DNA of 64,000 nt from Actinoplanes cyaneus. Lineage in GTDB: Bacteria > Actinomycetota > Actinomycetes > Mycobacteriales > Micromonosporaceae. Position numbers and translations under genes: made by a program. The stretch is from NCBI RefSeq assembly GCF_016862095.1, contig NZ_BOMH01000010.1:1-64000 (forward strand). Reading direction: 5' to 3'. Shown here one piece after another: positions 56,884 to 64,000 of this stretch (positions are counted from its first letter, which is position 1; every line of letters begins with the position of its first letter). The notes beneath the pieces are model-generated. The model had not been told where the DNA came from and made no database searches. It saw nothing but the letters and a program-made list of their open reading frames with translations.

Positions 56884-58380
56884 GTGAGGGGGGATCCGAG
56901 CATTCTGCACGTCGACCTGGACGCGATGTTCGCCGCTGTCGAGCAGCGTGACAAGCCCTCGCTGCGTGGCAAGCCGGTCGTCGTGGGCGGGGTGGCCGGG
57001 CGGGGCGTGGTCTCCACCGCGTCGTACGAGGCGCGGGTCTTCGGGGTGCGCTCCGCCATGCCGATGGCCCAGGCGCGCCGCCTCGCCCCGTGGTCCACCG
57101 CCTATCTCTCCCCGCGCTTCGCCGCCTACAAGCGCACCAGCGAGGTCGTGATGCGCCTGCTCGGTGAGGTGTCCCCGCTGATCGAGCAGGTCAGCATCGA
57201 CGAGGCGTATGTTGATCTCGCCGCCACCGGCACCGACCTGAGCGTCGACGGCGTGACCGCCCTCGCCCTGGAGCTGAAGGCGCGGATCGCCACCGCGACC
57301 GGCGGGGTCACCGGCTCGATCGGGGCGGCCTCGTCCAAGCTGCTCGCCAAGATCGGGTCGGACCTGAACAAGCCGGACGGGCTGACCGTCGTCCCGCCCG
57401 GCGAGGAGCTGGCATTCCTGCACCCGCTGCCGGTGAACCGGCTCGGCGGTGTCGGCCCCGCCACCGAGCAGCGACTGCACCGCTCCGGCGTCCGGACCAT
57501 CGGCGACCTGGCCGCGGTGTCGCTGGAGCACCTGATCGACTGGTTCGGCCAGTCCCACGGCGCGGGCCTGTTCCGCCTGGCCCGCGCGCAGGACGACCGT
57601 CCGGTGATCAGCGAGCGCGAGGCGAAGTCGGTCTCCGCCGAGGAGACGTTCGGCATCGACGTCACCGACCCGGTCCGGCTCAAGCGCGAGCTGGATCTGC
57701 TCTCCGCCCGGGTCGCCGGGCGCCTGCGCTCGGGCGGCCTGGCCGGCCGCACCGTCAACATCAAGGTGCGCCACGGCGACTTCACGACGGTGACCAGGGC
57801 GTTCACCCGCGACCACCCGACCGACGACGGCCGCCTGGTCGCTCAGCTCGCCCGCCGCCTGCTTTCCGAGGTCGACACGTCCGGCGGCATCCGCCTGCTC
57901 GGGGTCGGCGTCTCCACCCTGACCGACTTCGCCCAGGACGACCTCTTCAGCGAGACGCAGCACGCCGCCGACCTCTTCCCGGTGCTGCCCGTCGCCGGCA
58001 TCTCCGACGAGCCGGCCATGATCGCGGCCCCGCCGCCCGCCGCGATCCTGTCTGCCGTTCCCGCGGACGGCCCGGCGCCCGTCACGTCCGGGCCGTCGTC
58101 CCCGGAGTCTTCGAAGTCCCCGGAGTTCCCCGCTCCGGAGGGGTCCGGCGTCGCGCAGACCGGAGCGGAGCCCGGAACCGAGGACGGGCCGGTGGCGTGG
58201 CGGCCGGGGCAGGACGTGCTGCACGACGAGATGGGCGCCGGCTGGGTGCAGGGCAGCGGGCTCGGGCGGGTCACGATTCGCTTCGAGGGCCCGCTGACCG
58301 TGCGGGGTCCGGTGCGCACGTTCGCCGTCGACGATCCCCGCCTGCATCCCACCGACCCGCCGTCCTGGGTGATTTCGTAG
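56884..58380 (+). CDS. dinB: DNA polymerase IV (DinB)
   Basis: A 498-aa Y-family translesion polymerase. Catalytic acids are in ILHVDLDAMFAAVEQ near residue 7 and SIDEAYVDLA near residue 105. Helix-hairpin-helix, thumb and little-finger regions follow to about residue 375. The last 120 residues are a Pro/Ser-rich linker ending in a small beta-rich domain (VLHDEMGAGWVQGSGLGRVT), typical of actinobacterial DinB but lacking an obvious clamp-binding motif. GTG 56884 is chosen to give the standard N-terminus. Confidence 0.93.
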   Translation: MRGDPSILHVDLDAMFAAVEQRDKPSLRGKPVVVGGVAGRGVVSTASYEARVFGVRSAMPMAQARRLAPWSTAYLSPRFAAYKRTSEVVMRLLGEVSPLIEQVSIDEAYVDLAATGTDLSVDGVTALALELKARIATATGGVTGSIGAASSKLLAKIGSDLNKPDGLTVVPPGEELAFLHPLPVNRLGGVGPATEQRLHRSGVRTIGDLAAVSLEHLIDWFGQSHGAGLFRLARAQDDRPVISEREAKSVSAEETFGIDVTDPVRLKRELDLLSARVAGRLRSGGLAGRTVNIKVRHGDFTTVTRAFTRDHPTDDGRLVAQLARRLLSEVDTSGGIRLLGVGVSTLTDFAQDDLFSETQHAADLFPVLPVAGISDEPAMIAAPPPAAILSAVPADGPAPVTSGPSSPESSKSPEFPAPEGSGVAQTGAEPGTEDGPVAWRPGQDVLHDEMGAGWVQGSGLGRVTIRFEGPLTVRGPVRTFAVDDPRLHPTDPPSWVIS

Positions 58381-58721
58381 CTTGGCGCTGTCGTGTCCTC
58401 TTTGGACGGCTTGTCCAGGTTGATCATGGCTACCCCGGCGATCATCGATGAAACGTGTCCGGATTTCGGAATCCGATAACAGGCTTCGCGGATTTCCGCC
58501 GCCTAAGTGATGAAGGCAACACTGCAGATCTTTGCTGCATGTAAATCATCTGGGTCGCTACGGCGCGTCCCGGCTCTCGTGCGTACGCGCTAGTTATGTC
58601 CACATTGATCCCTCTCCTTGCGGGATCGCGGTTACCAAAAGTAATCGTTGTCTTCCTTCGGGTATGTGACTTAACTGTTGGCGATCATCAATGTCTACCG
58701 GGATCCCTTGGAGGTCCGGCG
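58381..58721. other. Intergenic upstream region of the RHS gene
   Basis: 340 bp without a supported gene, with clearly lower GC than the flanks. CGGATTTCGGAATCCG at about 58461 is a short hairpin. GGGATCCCTTGGAGG just before ATG 58722 holds the ribosome site. No known riboswitch motif is recognised. It probably contains the promoter of the RHS gene. Confidence 0.45.
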
Positions 58722-61700
58722 ATGAGTCATGCCCTTTTCCGATCACCCTCGAGACGCCGCTCGCGCGGCGCCGCCACCGTCGCGCTCGTGATGGTCGCGG
58801 CCACCGTGCCGGCCGTCTCCCGGCCGACCGTCGCGGCCGCCGCGCCACCGGCCGCACCGGCCGCACCGGCGCCGGCCGCACTGGACTGCACCGCCCCCGC
58901 CCCGGACGAGACGAACGCCATGGCCGCGGCCCGGGCCTGCGGCAGGCCGGTGGAGAACCTATCGGCGCGGTCGGAGACCCAGGATGTCTTCGCGAACGCT
59001 GACGGCACCTGGACGGCGAAGATCTACGCCGGGCCGGTCCGGATGCGGGACGCGGCCGGAGCCTGGACACCGATCGATCTGACCATGCGGGCGGAGGCGA
59101 ATGGTCAGGTGGCGCCGGTCGCGCATCCGGGCGGCCTGCGGTTGTCCGGCAAGGCCGGCGACGGCGAGCACGAGCTGCTGAGCGTCGAGGCCGGCGGCAA
59201 GCGGGTCAGCATCGCCTGGAACGGGGCGCTCGCCGAGCCGGTCCTTTCCGGCAACCGGGCCACCTACCCGGAGGTGCGGCCCGGCGTCGACCTGGTCGTC
59301 GAGGCGTCGACAACCGGGGTGGAGCAGTTCTTCGTCGTGAAGAACGCGGCGGCGGCCGCCAATGTGGCCACCCTGCGGCTCCCGGTGCTCGCGCCCGGTC
59401 TGACCAGCAAGTCCGACGGCTCCGGCGGACTGGTGTTCACCGACGGCAAGGGCAAGACGGTCGGCACGTCGCCGACCCCGGAGATGTGGGACGCCACGAT
59501 CGACCCGGCCACCGGCGGCCCGAAGCGCGTCACCAAGGTCCCGGTGAAGCAGAAGGCGCGCCAGGCGGGCGGCACCGACCTGACGCTGAGCCCGGCGAAG
59601 GACTTCTTCACCGACCCGGCGACCGTGTACCCGGTGGTCGTGGACCCGCAGATCAACCCGCTGGGCGTCACCTTCGACACGTACGTGAAGGAGGGCGACA
59701 CGGTCGACCGGTCCGGGAGCAACGACCTGCAGCTCGGCCTGACCTCGGGCAACGTCGCCCGGTCGTTCATCGGCTGGAACACCGGTGTCCTGCTGGGCCG
59801 CCAGGTCACCGCCGCCACCTTCAACTTCTACAACTGGTACTCCCAGTCGTGCACCGCGGCGCAGTGGGAGGTGTGGACCACTGACGCGGCGACGTCGGCG
59901 ACCCGCTGGGGCAGCCAGCCGGCCTGGCGGACCAAGGAGGTGACCAGCACCGCCACGAAGGGCTTCAACTCCTCGTGCAAGGACGGCTGGGTCTCGGTCA
60001 ACGGACTCTCCTTCCTGCAGCGTGCGGTGACGGCGAACAAGTCCACGGCGTTCATGGGCCTGAAGGCCACCGACGAGACGTCGGTGAACAGCATCGGCTT
60101 CAAGCAGATCCGCTCGAGCCAGCCGGCCGCCACGGACCAGCAGGGCCAGCAGCCGTACGCGGTGGTCACCTACAACAGCTACCCGAACGCGCTGGACGCC
60201 ACCAAGCTGCAGCCGGGTGACGCCACCGAGACCGGCACCCGTACGCCGGAGATGAAGGGTGTCTTCAGCGACCCGGACGGCGGCACCGGACGCGTCGACT
60301 TCGAGGTCTACGACCGCACCGGCGCCACCCTGAAGACGTCGGGCTCCGGCACCACGGTGTCGAACGGCAGCGAATCCGTCTGGACCGTGCCGAGCGGCAA
60401 ACTGGACGCCAACACCACGTACAAGTGGCGGGCCCGCGGCCACGACGGCAGCCTGGCCGGCCCGTGGTCGGAGTGGCGGTTCATGACCACCTCGGACGGC
60501 TCGCCCGCCGGTGAGCAGCGCCGCTTCTCCTTCCAGGACCAGGACCTCACCGACCGGCTCCAGCTCAAGGTCAACGTCGCCAACGGCAACCTGCTGCTGC
60601 AGAACACCGACCTGCAGATCCACGGCACCGGACTGGATCTGACCCTGGACCGCTACTACAACTCCCGCTCCACGGCCACCTCGACGCTCGGCAAGGGCTG
60701 GACGCTCGGCACCGCGCAGGACGTCAAGCTGGCGTTCTCCAAGACCGACCACGCGACCGCGGACATCACCTACCACGCGCCGACCGGGTTCACCGCCAAG
60801 TTCATCAACTCGGCGAGCAACACCTGGAACACACCGTCCAGCCTGGACGCCAAACTGACCCGCAACACCACCGACGGCGAGTTCCGGCTCAAGTTCGACA
60901 AGAGCGAGGCGAGCTTCTACTTCGCCGACTCGACCGGGCGCCTGCTCCGCAGCGTCGACAAGAACAAGAACAAGATCACTTTCGGGTACGACGGCAGCGG
61001 CAACGTCACCACGATCACCGACAGCCAGGACCGGGTGACCACGCTCGCGTACGCCTCGGGCCGGCTCACCTCGGTGACCGACCCGGCGAACCGGCGGATC
61101 GGCTACGGCTACGACGGCTCGCAGAACCTGCAGACGGTGACCGACTCGGCCGGCGGCACCACCCGCTTCGACTACACCGGCGACCGGCTCACGAAGATCA
61201 CCACGCCGGAGGGCCGGGTCACCAACCTCGGCTACGAGCCGGACACGTCCCGCATGATCGACTACTTCGAGCAGGTCAGCCCGGGCGGCGACCCGGACAG
61301 CGCCCGCTACACGTTCACCTACTCGGCGGGCAAGACCGAGGTCACCTCGCCGAGCGGCAACGCCACCGGCTCCACCACCGACGGCATCACCACGCACACC
61401 TACGAGACCCGTGACCGGGTCACCGAGGTGAAGGACCCGCTCGGCCACAAGCAGGGCAAGAAGTACAACGCCGACGACAACGTGGAGACCAACACCGACG
61501 CGCTGACCAACACCACCTCGTTCGGCTACGACCCGAACACCAACAATCTCACCTCGATCGGTATCGCCACCGGCGCGAAGGGCAATCTGTCCTACAACAA
61601 CACCTCGCACCCCAACGCGCCCAGCGGCTCCTCCGACCCGCAGGGCAACAGCATGAGCTACTCGTACGACGCGGCCGGCAACAAGACCGCGACGGAGAGC

Positions 61701-63533
61701 GCGCAGTACCCGGGCAAGAAGATCGACGAGTCCGAGTACAACGACAACGGCACGGTCAAATGGCGCGAGGACGGCAAGGACGTCAAGACCAACTACTCGT
61801 ACGACGCCAAGGGCAACCTGACCAAGGTCGACAACCCGGCGCCGCTCGGTGACATCGCCATCGTTCCCGACCCGCTCTCCCGGATGAGCGAGCAGACCGA
61901 CGGCAAGGGGCAGAAGACCAAGTACACCTACGACCAGCTCGACCGGCCCGACCGGGTCACCTATCAGGACGGCACCGTCGTCGACTACGACTACGACCGG
62001 GACGGCAACCTGATCCGGCTGACCGACCCGACCGGCATCACGTCGTTCAGCTACGACGGGTTCGGCCGGCAGACCACCAAGCAGGCGCCGGGCGCCGCGC
62101 CGCTGACCTACCAGTACGACCGCAACGGCAATCTGACCCGGTTCATCGATGCGGGCGGCGCGGTGACGTACGCCTACAACGAGGCGAACCTGCTGACCTC
62201 CATGCAGGAGCCCGGCGCGTCCGGACAGGTGACCTTCACCTACGACGACAACAACCGGCGCCGGTTCATGTACCTGCCGACCTCGCCACGGATCACCGTC
62301 GAGATGAAGTACGACAAGTCCGGCCGCCAGACGTCGATCGTCGCGACCAACGACTCGTCCGGTGCGAAGCTCAGCTCGTTCTCCTACGACTACACCAAGA
62401 ACGGGGTGGACACGGCGCTCCGGCAGTCGGTGACCGACCTGTCCGGCACCACGACCTACTCGTACGACAAGCTCAACCGGCTCACCAAGGCGACGGCGCC
62501 GAACTGGTCGCGCAGCTACGACTACGACGAGAACTTCAACCGCACCTCGAAGACCGAGGACGGCACCACCACGTCGTACGACTACAACGACGCGCACCAG
62601 CTGACCAAGGGCGGGTCGACGACCTACTCCTACGACGCCGACGGCAACCTCACCAACTCGTCGTCGGGCTGGAGGCTGGGCTACAACGCGGTCAACAGCC
62701 AGACGACGACGATCACCGCTCCGGGTAAGCCGGAGCACCAGCCGCTGCAGTACGGGGGTGCGGACCAGACCGAACGGCGGCGGGCCGGCAGCGTCACCTA
62801 CGGCACGTCGTCGCTGGGCGTGTCGTCGGCGACCTCGCTGCAGTCCTACAACGTCACCACCGGCGCGGGTCAGGACGACATGGAGCCGTCTCCTGGCACG
62901 TCGAGTTTCTACACCCGGGACAGCGGGGGGAACCTGATCAGTTTGGTGGCCAACGGGGCGCGGTATTACTACCTGGTCGACGGACTGGGATCGGTGGTCG
63001 GTTTGGTGAACGGCAGCGCGCAGAAGGTCAACTCGTACAGCTACGACCCGTACGGCAACCAGCTGTCGGTGTCGCAGCAGGTCGCCAACCCCTGGCGCTA
63101 CGCCAGCGGCTTCTATGACGGGCCCACCGGGTTGACCAAGTTCGGCGCTCGCTACTACGACCCGGGCCTGGGCCGCTTCTCCCAGCGAGACCCGTCGGGC
63201 AGGGACCTGCCGTACGCCTACGCCGGAGCCAATCCGGCGAACAACACCGACCCCACCGGCTTGGACAACGACTCCATGGCCAACGATGCCTTCGGCCTGC
63301 TCGCGGGTGGTCTGATCGGGCTGGGCGTCAGCGCCTTCGCGTCGATGTTCGTCGGGCCGCTCATCGGAGGCGCGATCGGCGGCTGCATCGGTGGCATGGT
63401 GGGCACCGCCATCTCACAGCACGGGGACGTCAACGCCGGGGGTTTGGGACTCAACTGCTTCGCCGGAGCAGTGGTCGGCTTGGCTGGAGGCATCTTCGTC
63501 AAGGGCGGATATCGTGGCGGACCTCTCAAGTAG
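58722..63533 (+). CDS. Secreted RHS-repeat protein with variable C-terminal tip
   Basis: A 1,603-aa protein. The signal peptide (RSRGAATVALVMVAATVPAV) is followed by an Ala/Pro segment. Residues about 225-480 look like a DNRLRE-type beta domain (SRSFIGWNTG-like RSFIGWNTGVLLG). A long series of YD/RHS repeats follows (FSYDGFGRQTTK, TYSYDADGNLT). The RHS core ends near residue 1512 with FGARYYDPGLGRF and NPANNTDPTGL. The last 90 residues form the tip: a hydrophobic Gly-zipper-like segment (GPLIGGAIGGCIGGMVGTA) with no recognised enzyme domain. ATG 58722 follows TTGGAGG. The next gene overlaps its 3' end. Confidence 0.9.
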   Translation: MSHALFRSPSRRRSRGAATVALVMVAATVPAVSRPTVAAAAPPAAPAAPAPAALDCTAPAPDETNAMAAARACGRPVENLSARSETQDVFANADGTWTAKIYAGPVRMRDAAGAWTPIDLTMRAEANGQVAPVAHPGGLRLSGKAGDGEHELLSVEAGGKRVSIAWNGALAEPVLSGNRATYPEVRPGVDLVVEASTTGVEQFFVVKNAAAAANVATLRLPVLAPGLTSKSDGSGGLVFTDGKGKTVGTSPTPEMWDATIDPATGGPKRVTKVPVKQKARQAGGTDLTLSPAKDFFTDPATVYPVVVDPQINPLGVTFDTYVKEGDTVDRSGSNDLQLGLTSGNVARSFIGWNTGVLLGRQVTAATFNFYNWYSQSCTAAQWEVWTTDAATSATRWGSQPAWRTKEVTSTATKGFNSSCKDGWVSVNGLSFLQRAVTANKSTAFMGLKATDETSVNSIGFKQIRSSQPAATDQQGQQPYAVVTYNSYPNALDATKLQPGDATETGTRTPEMKGVFSDPDGGTGRVDFEVYDRTGATLKTSGSGTTVSNGSESVWTVPSGKLDANTTYKWRARGHDGSLAGPWSEWRFMTTSDGSPAGEQRRFSFQDQDLTDRLQLKVNVANGNLLLQNTDLQIHGTGLDLTLDRYYNSRSTATSTLGKGWTLGTAQDVKLAFSKTDHATADITYHAPTGFTAKFINSASNTWNTPSSLDAKLTRNTTDGEFRLKFDKSEASFYFADSTGRLLRSVDKNKNKITFGYDGSGNVTTITDSQDRVTTLAYASGRLTSVTDPANRRIGYGYDGSQNLQTVTDSAGGTTRFDYTGDRLTKITTPEGRVTNLGYEPDTSRMIDYFEQVSPGGDPDSARYTFTYSAGKTEVTSPSGNATGSTTDGITTHTYETRDRVTEVKDPLGHKQGKKYNADDNVETNTDALTNTTSFGYDPNTNNLTSIGIATGAKGNLSYNNTSHPNAPSGSSDPQGNSMSYSYDAAGNKTATESAQYPGKKIDESEYNDNGTVKWREDGKDVKTNYSYDAKGNLTKVDNPAPLGDIAIVPDPLSRMSEQTDGKGQKTKYTYDQLDRPDRVTYQDGTVVDYDYDRDGNLIRLTDPTGITSFSYDGFGRQTTKQAPGAAPLTYQYDRNGNLTRFIDAGGAVTYAYNEANLLTSMQEPGASGQVTFTYDDNNRRRFMYLPTSPRITVEMKYDKSGRQTSIVATNDSSGAKLSSFSYDYTKNGVDTALRQSVTDLSGTTTYSYDKLNRLTKATAPNWSRSYDYDENFNRTSKTEDGTTTSYDYNDAHQLTKGGSTTYSYDADGNLTNSSSGWRLGYNAVNSQTTTITAPGKPEHQPLQYGGADQTERRRAGSVTYGTSSLGVSSATSLQSYNVTTGAGQDDMEPSPGTSSFYTRDSGGNLISLVANGARYYYLVDGLGSVVGLVNGSAQKVNSYSYDPYGNQLSVSQQVANPWRYASGFYDGPTGLTKFGARYYDPGLGRFSQRDPSGRDLPYAYAGANPANNTDPTGLDNDSMANDAFGLLAGGLIGLGVSAFASMFVGPLIGGAIGGCIGGMVGTAISQHGDVNAGGLGLNCFAGAVVGLAGGIFVKGGYRGGPLK

Positions 63534-63894
63534 GACAGCGAAGTTCGTGGCAGCGGCGCTGTTGGCGATCGGCTGGGCCAGCATCGTGGTGTTGCTGGGC
63601 TGGTTGCTCTACCCCGCCATGGGATCTGGGCCTTGGATCGCACTGGGAGCGTTGACGGTGATCGGCGCGGTCGTATGGCGCCGGCGCAACGATTCCTGGC
63701 GTGTCGCGCTGTCCCCGCAGCAGAACCGGTTCCTTCTGCTGATCGGCGGATACATGCTCGCGATGTGGGTGGTGGTGTGTCTATTCGCTGCCACGATGGA
63801 GGTATGGGCTCCACCCCAGCTCATCGCGTTGCTTCCGGTAATGCCTGTCTGCCTGATCGGGGTAGGACTTCTGGGAAGGCGAGCGGACCGATAG
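63514..63894 (+). CDS. Four-helix membrane protein, candidate RHS immunity protein
   Basis: A 126-aa integral membrane protein with four hydrophobic segments (FVAAALLAIGWASIVVLLGW, IALGALTVIGAVVW, FLLLIGGYMLAMWVVVCLF, LIALLPVMPVCLIGVGLLG). GTG 63514 overlaps the end of the RHS gene by 20 bp, implying coupled expression. Immunity genes lie directly after toxin tips in RHS systems, and a membrane immunity protein fits a membrane-active tip. No family is recognised; the assignment is by position and topology. Confidence 0.65.
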   Translation: MADLSSRTAKFVAAALLAIGWASIVVLLGWLLYPAMGSGPWIALGALTVIGAVVWRRRNDSWRVALSPQQNRFLLLIGGYMLAMWVVVCLFAATMEVWAPPQLIALLPVMPVCLIGVGLLGRRADR

Positions 63895-63923
63895 CGGCGC
63901 GCCGCTGGATGAGCGAGCTATGA

Positions 63924-63965
63924 AGACGTGGTGGGCCGCGGTGAATACCGCGGCCCACCACGTCT
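63924..63965 (+). terminator. Terminator after the RHS/immunity genes
   Basis: A perfect 19-bp stem (63924-63942 with 63947-63965) and a GAAT loop, 29 bp after the immunity gene stop. It closes the two-gene unit. No long T run follows. Confidence 0.85.
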
Positions 63966-64000
63966 CTGAACCAGTTTCCGGATGGTGGATGGTGACCCTG

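Noticed and set aside
58381..58721. Riboswitch upstream of the RHS gene
   Set aside because: I looked for cyclic-di-AMP, cyclic-di-GMP and cobalamin motifs in this low-GC stretch and saw none of the conserved cores.
58959..62738. 1,259-aa open frame antisense to the RHS gene
   Set aside because: Same cause; composition is low complexity Val/Arg/Gly and the sense strand has clear YD repeats.

Overview
The window is high-GC chromosomal DNA of an actinomycete, most likely Micromonosporaceae (Actinoplanes-like). This is inferred from codon use, the divergent murL/murD2 pair, an NgcEFG-type chitin-sugar transporter without its own ATPase, DUF3097, DUF1707 and PadR/HAAS families, leaderless-looking promoters and many GTG starts. 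I see no rRNA, tRNA, CRISPR array, prophage or insertion sequence.

Layout. 0-13.8 kb: DUF3097 protein, a MocR-type regulator (apparently frameshifted) with a divergent EamA exporter, a serine hydrolase, an NfeD/SPFH membrane pair, a TrmH-like methyltransferase, an unusual globin-like/FNR fusion and a TPR-like protein. 13.9-16.7 kb: MurL and MurD2, the alternative route that puts D-glutamate into peptidoglycan. 17.7-22.3 kb: an RpiR regulator, a 64-aa permease-tail microprotein and the NgcE/F/G sugar uptake genes. 22.4-28.2 kb: a family A DNA polymerase-like protein, metH behind an S-adenosylhomocysteine riboswitch, and gluconokinase. 28.2-33.1 kb: YdjM-like membrane protein, DUF1707 protein, a two-component system and a Nudix hydrolase. 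33.5-39.6 kb: a GGDEF protein and two divergent alpha-glucan hydrolases. 39.9-45.4 kb: small proteins, a lone AbiEi-like protein, a fused anthranilate synthase behind a complete trp attenuator, an orphan receiver protein and a PadR/HAAS operon. 45.8-53.2 kb: GH3 beta-glucosidase with divergent TetR, SDR with divergent LysR, NYN nuclease and small membrane proteins. 53.3-64 kb: a membrane-tethered ECF sigma factor carrying a beta-helix domain, an FMN-dependent hydroxy-acid oxidase, DNA polymerase IV, and a 1,603-aa secreted RHS protein with an overlapping four-helix membrane protein as its likely immunity partner.

Non-coding structure stands out. A 62-bp-period hairpin repeat (GGCTGG, 40 nt, CCAGCC, 10-nt spacer) occurs at five loci, all beyond gene 3' ends and four of them between convergent genes. 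A second roughly 130-bp element occurs twice (16.8 and 45.5 kb) with compensatory changes in two nested stems. Short tandem repeats and duplicated gene 3' ends (stop codon included) occur at several sites. Strong terminator hairpins follow the SPFH gene, bglX, trpEG, the 90-aa gene and the RHS/immunity pair.
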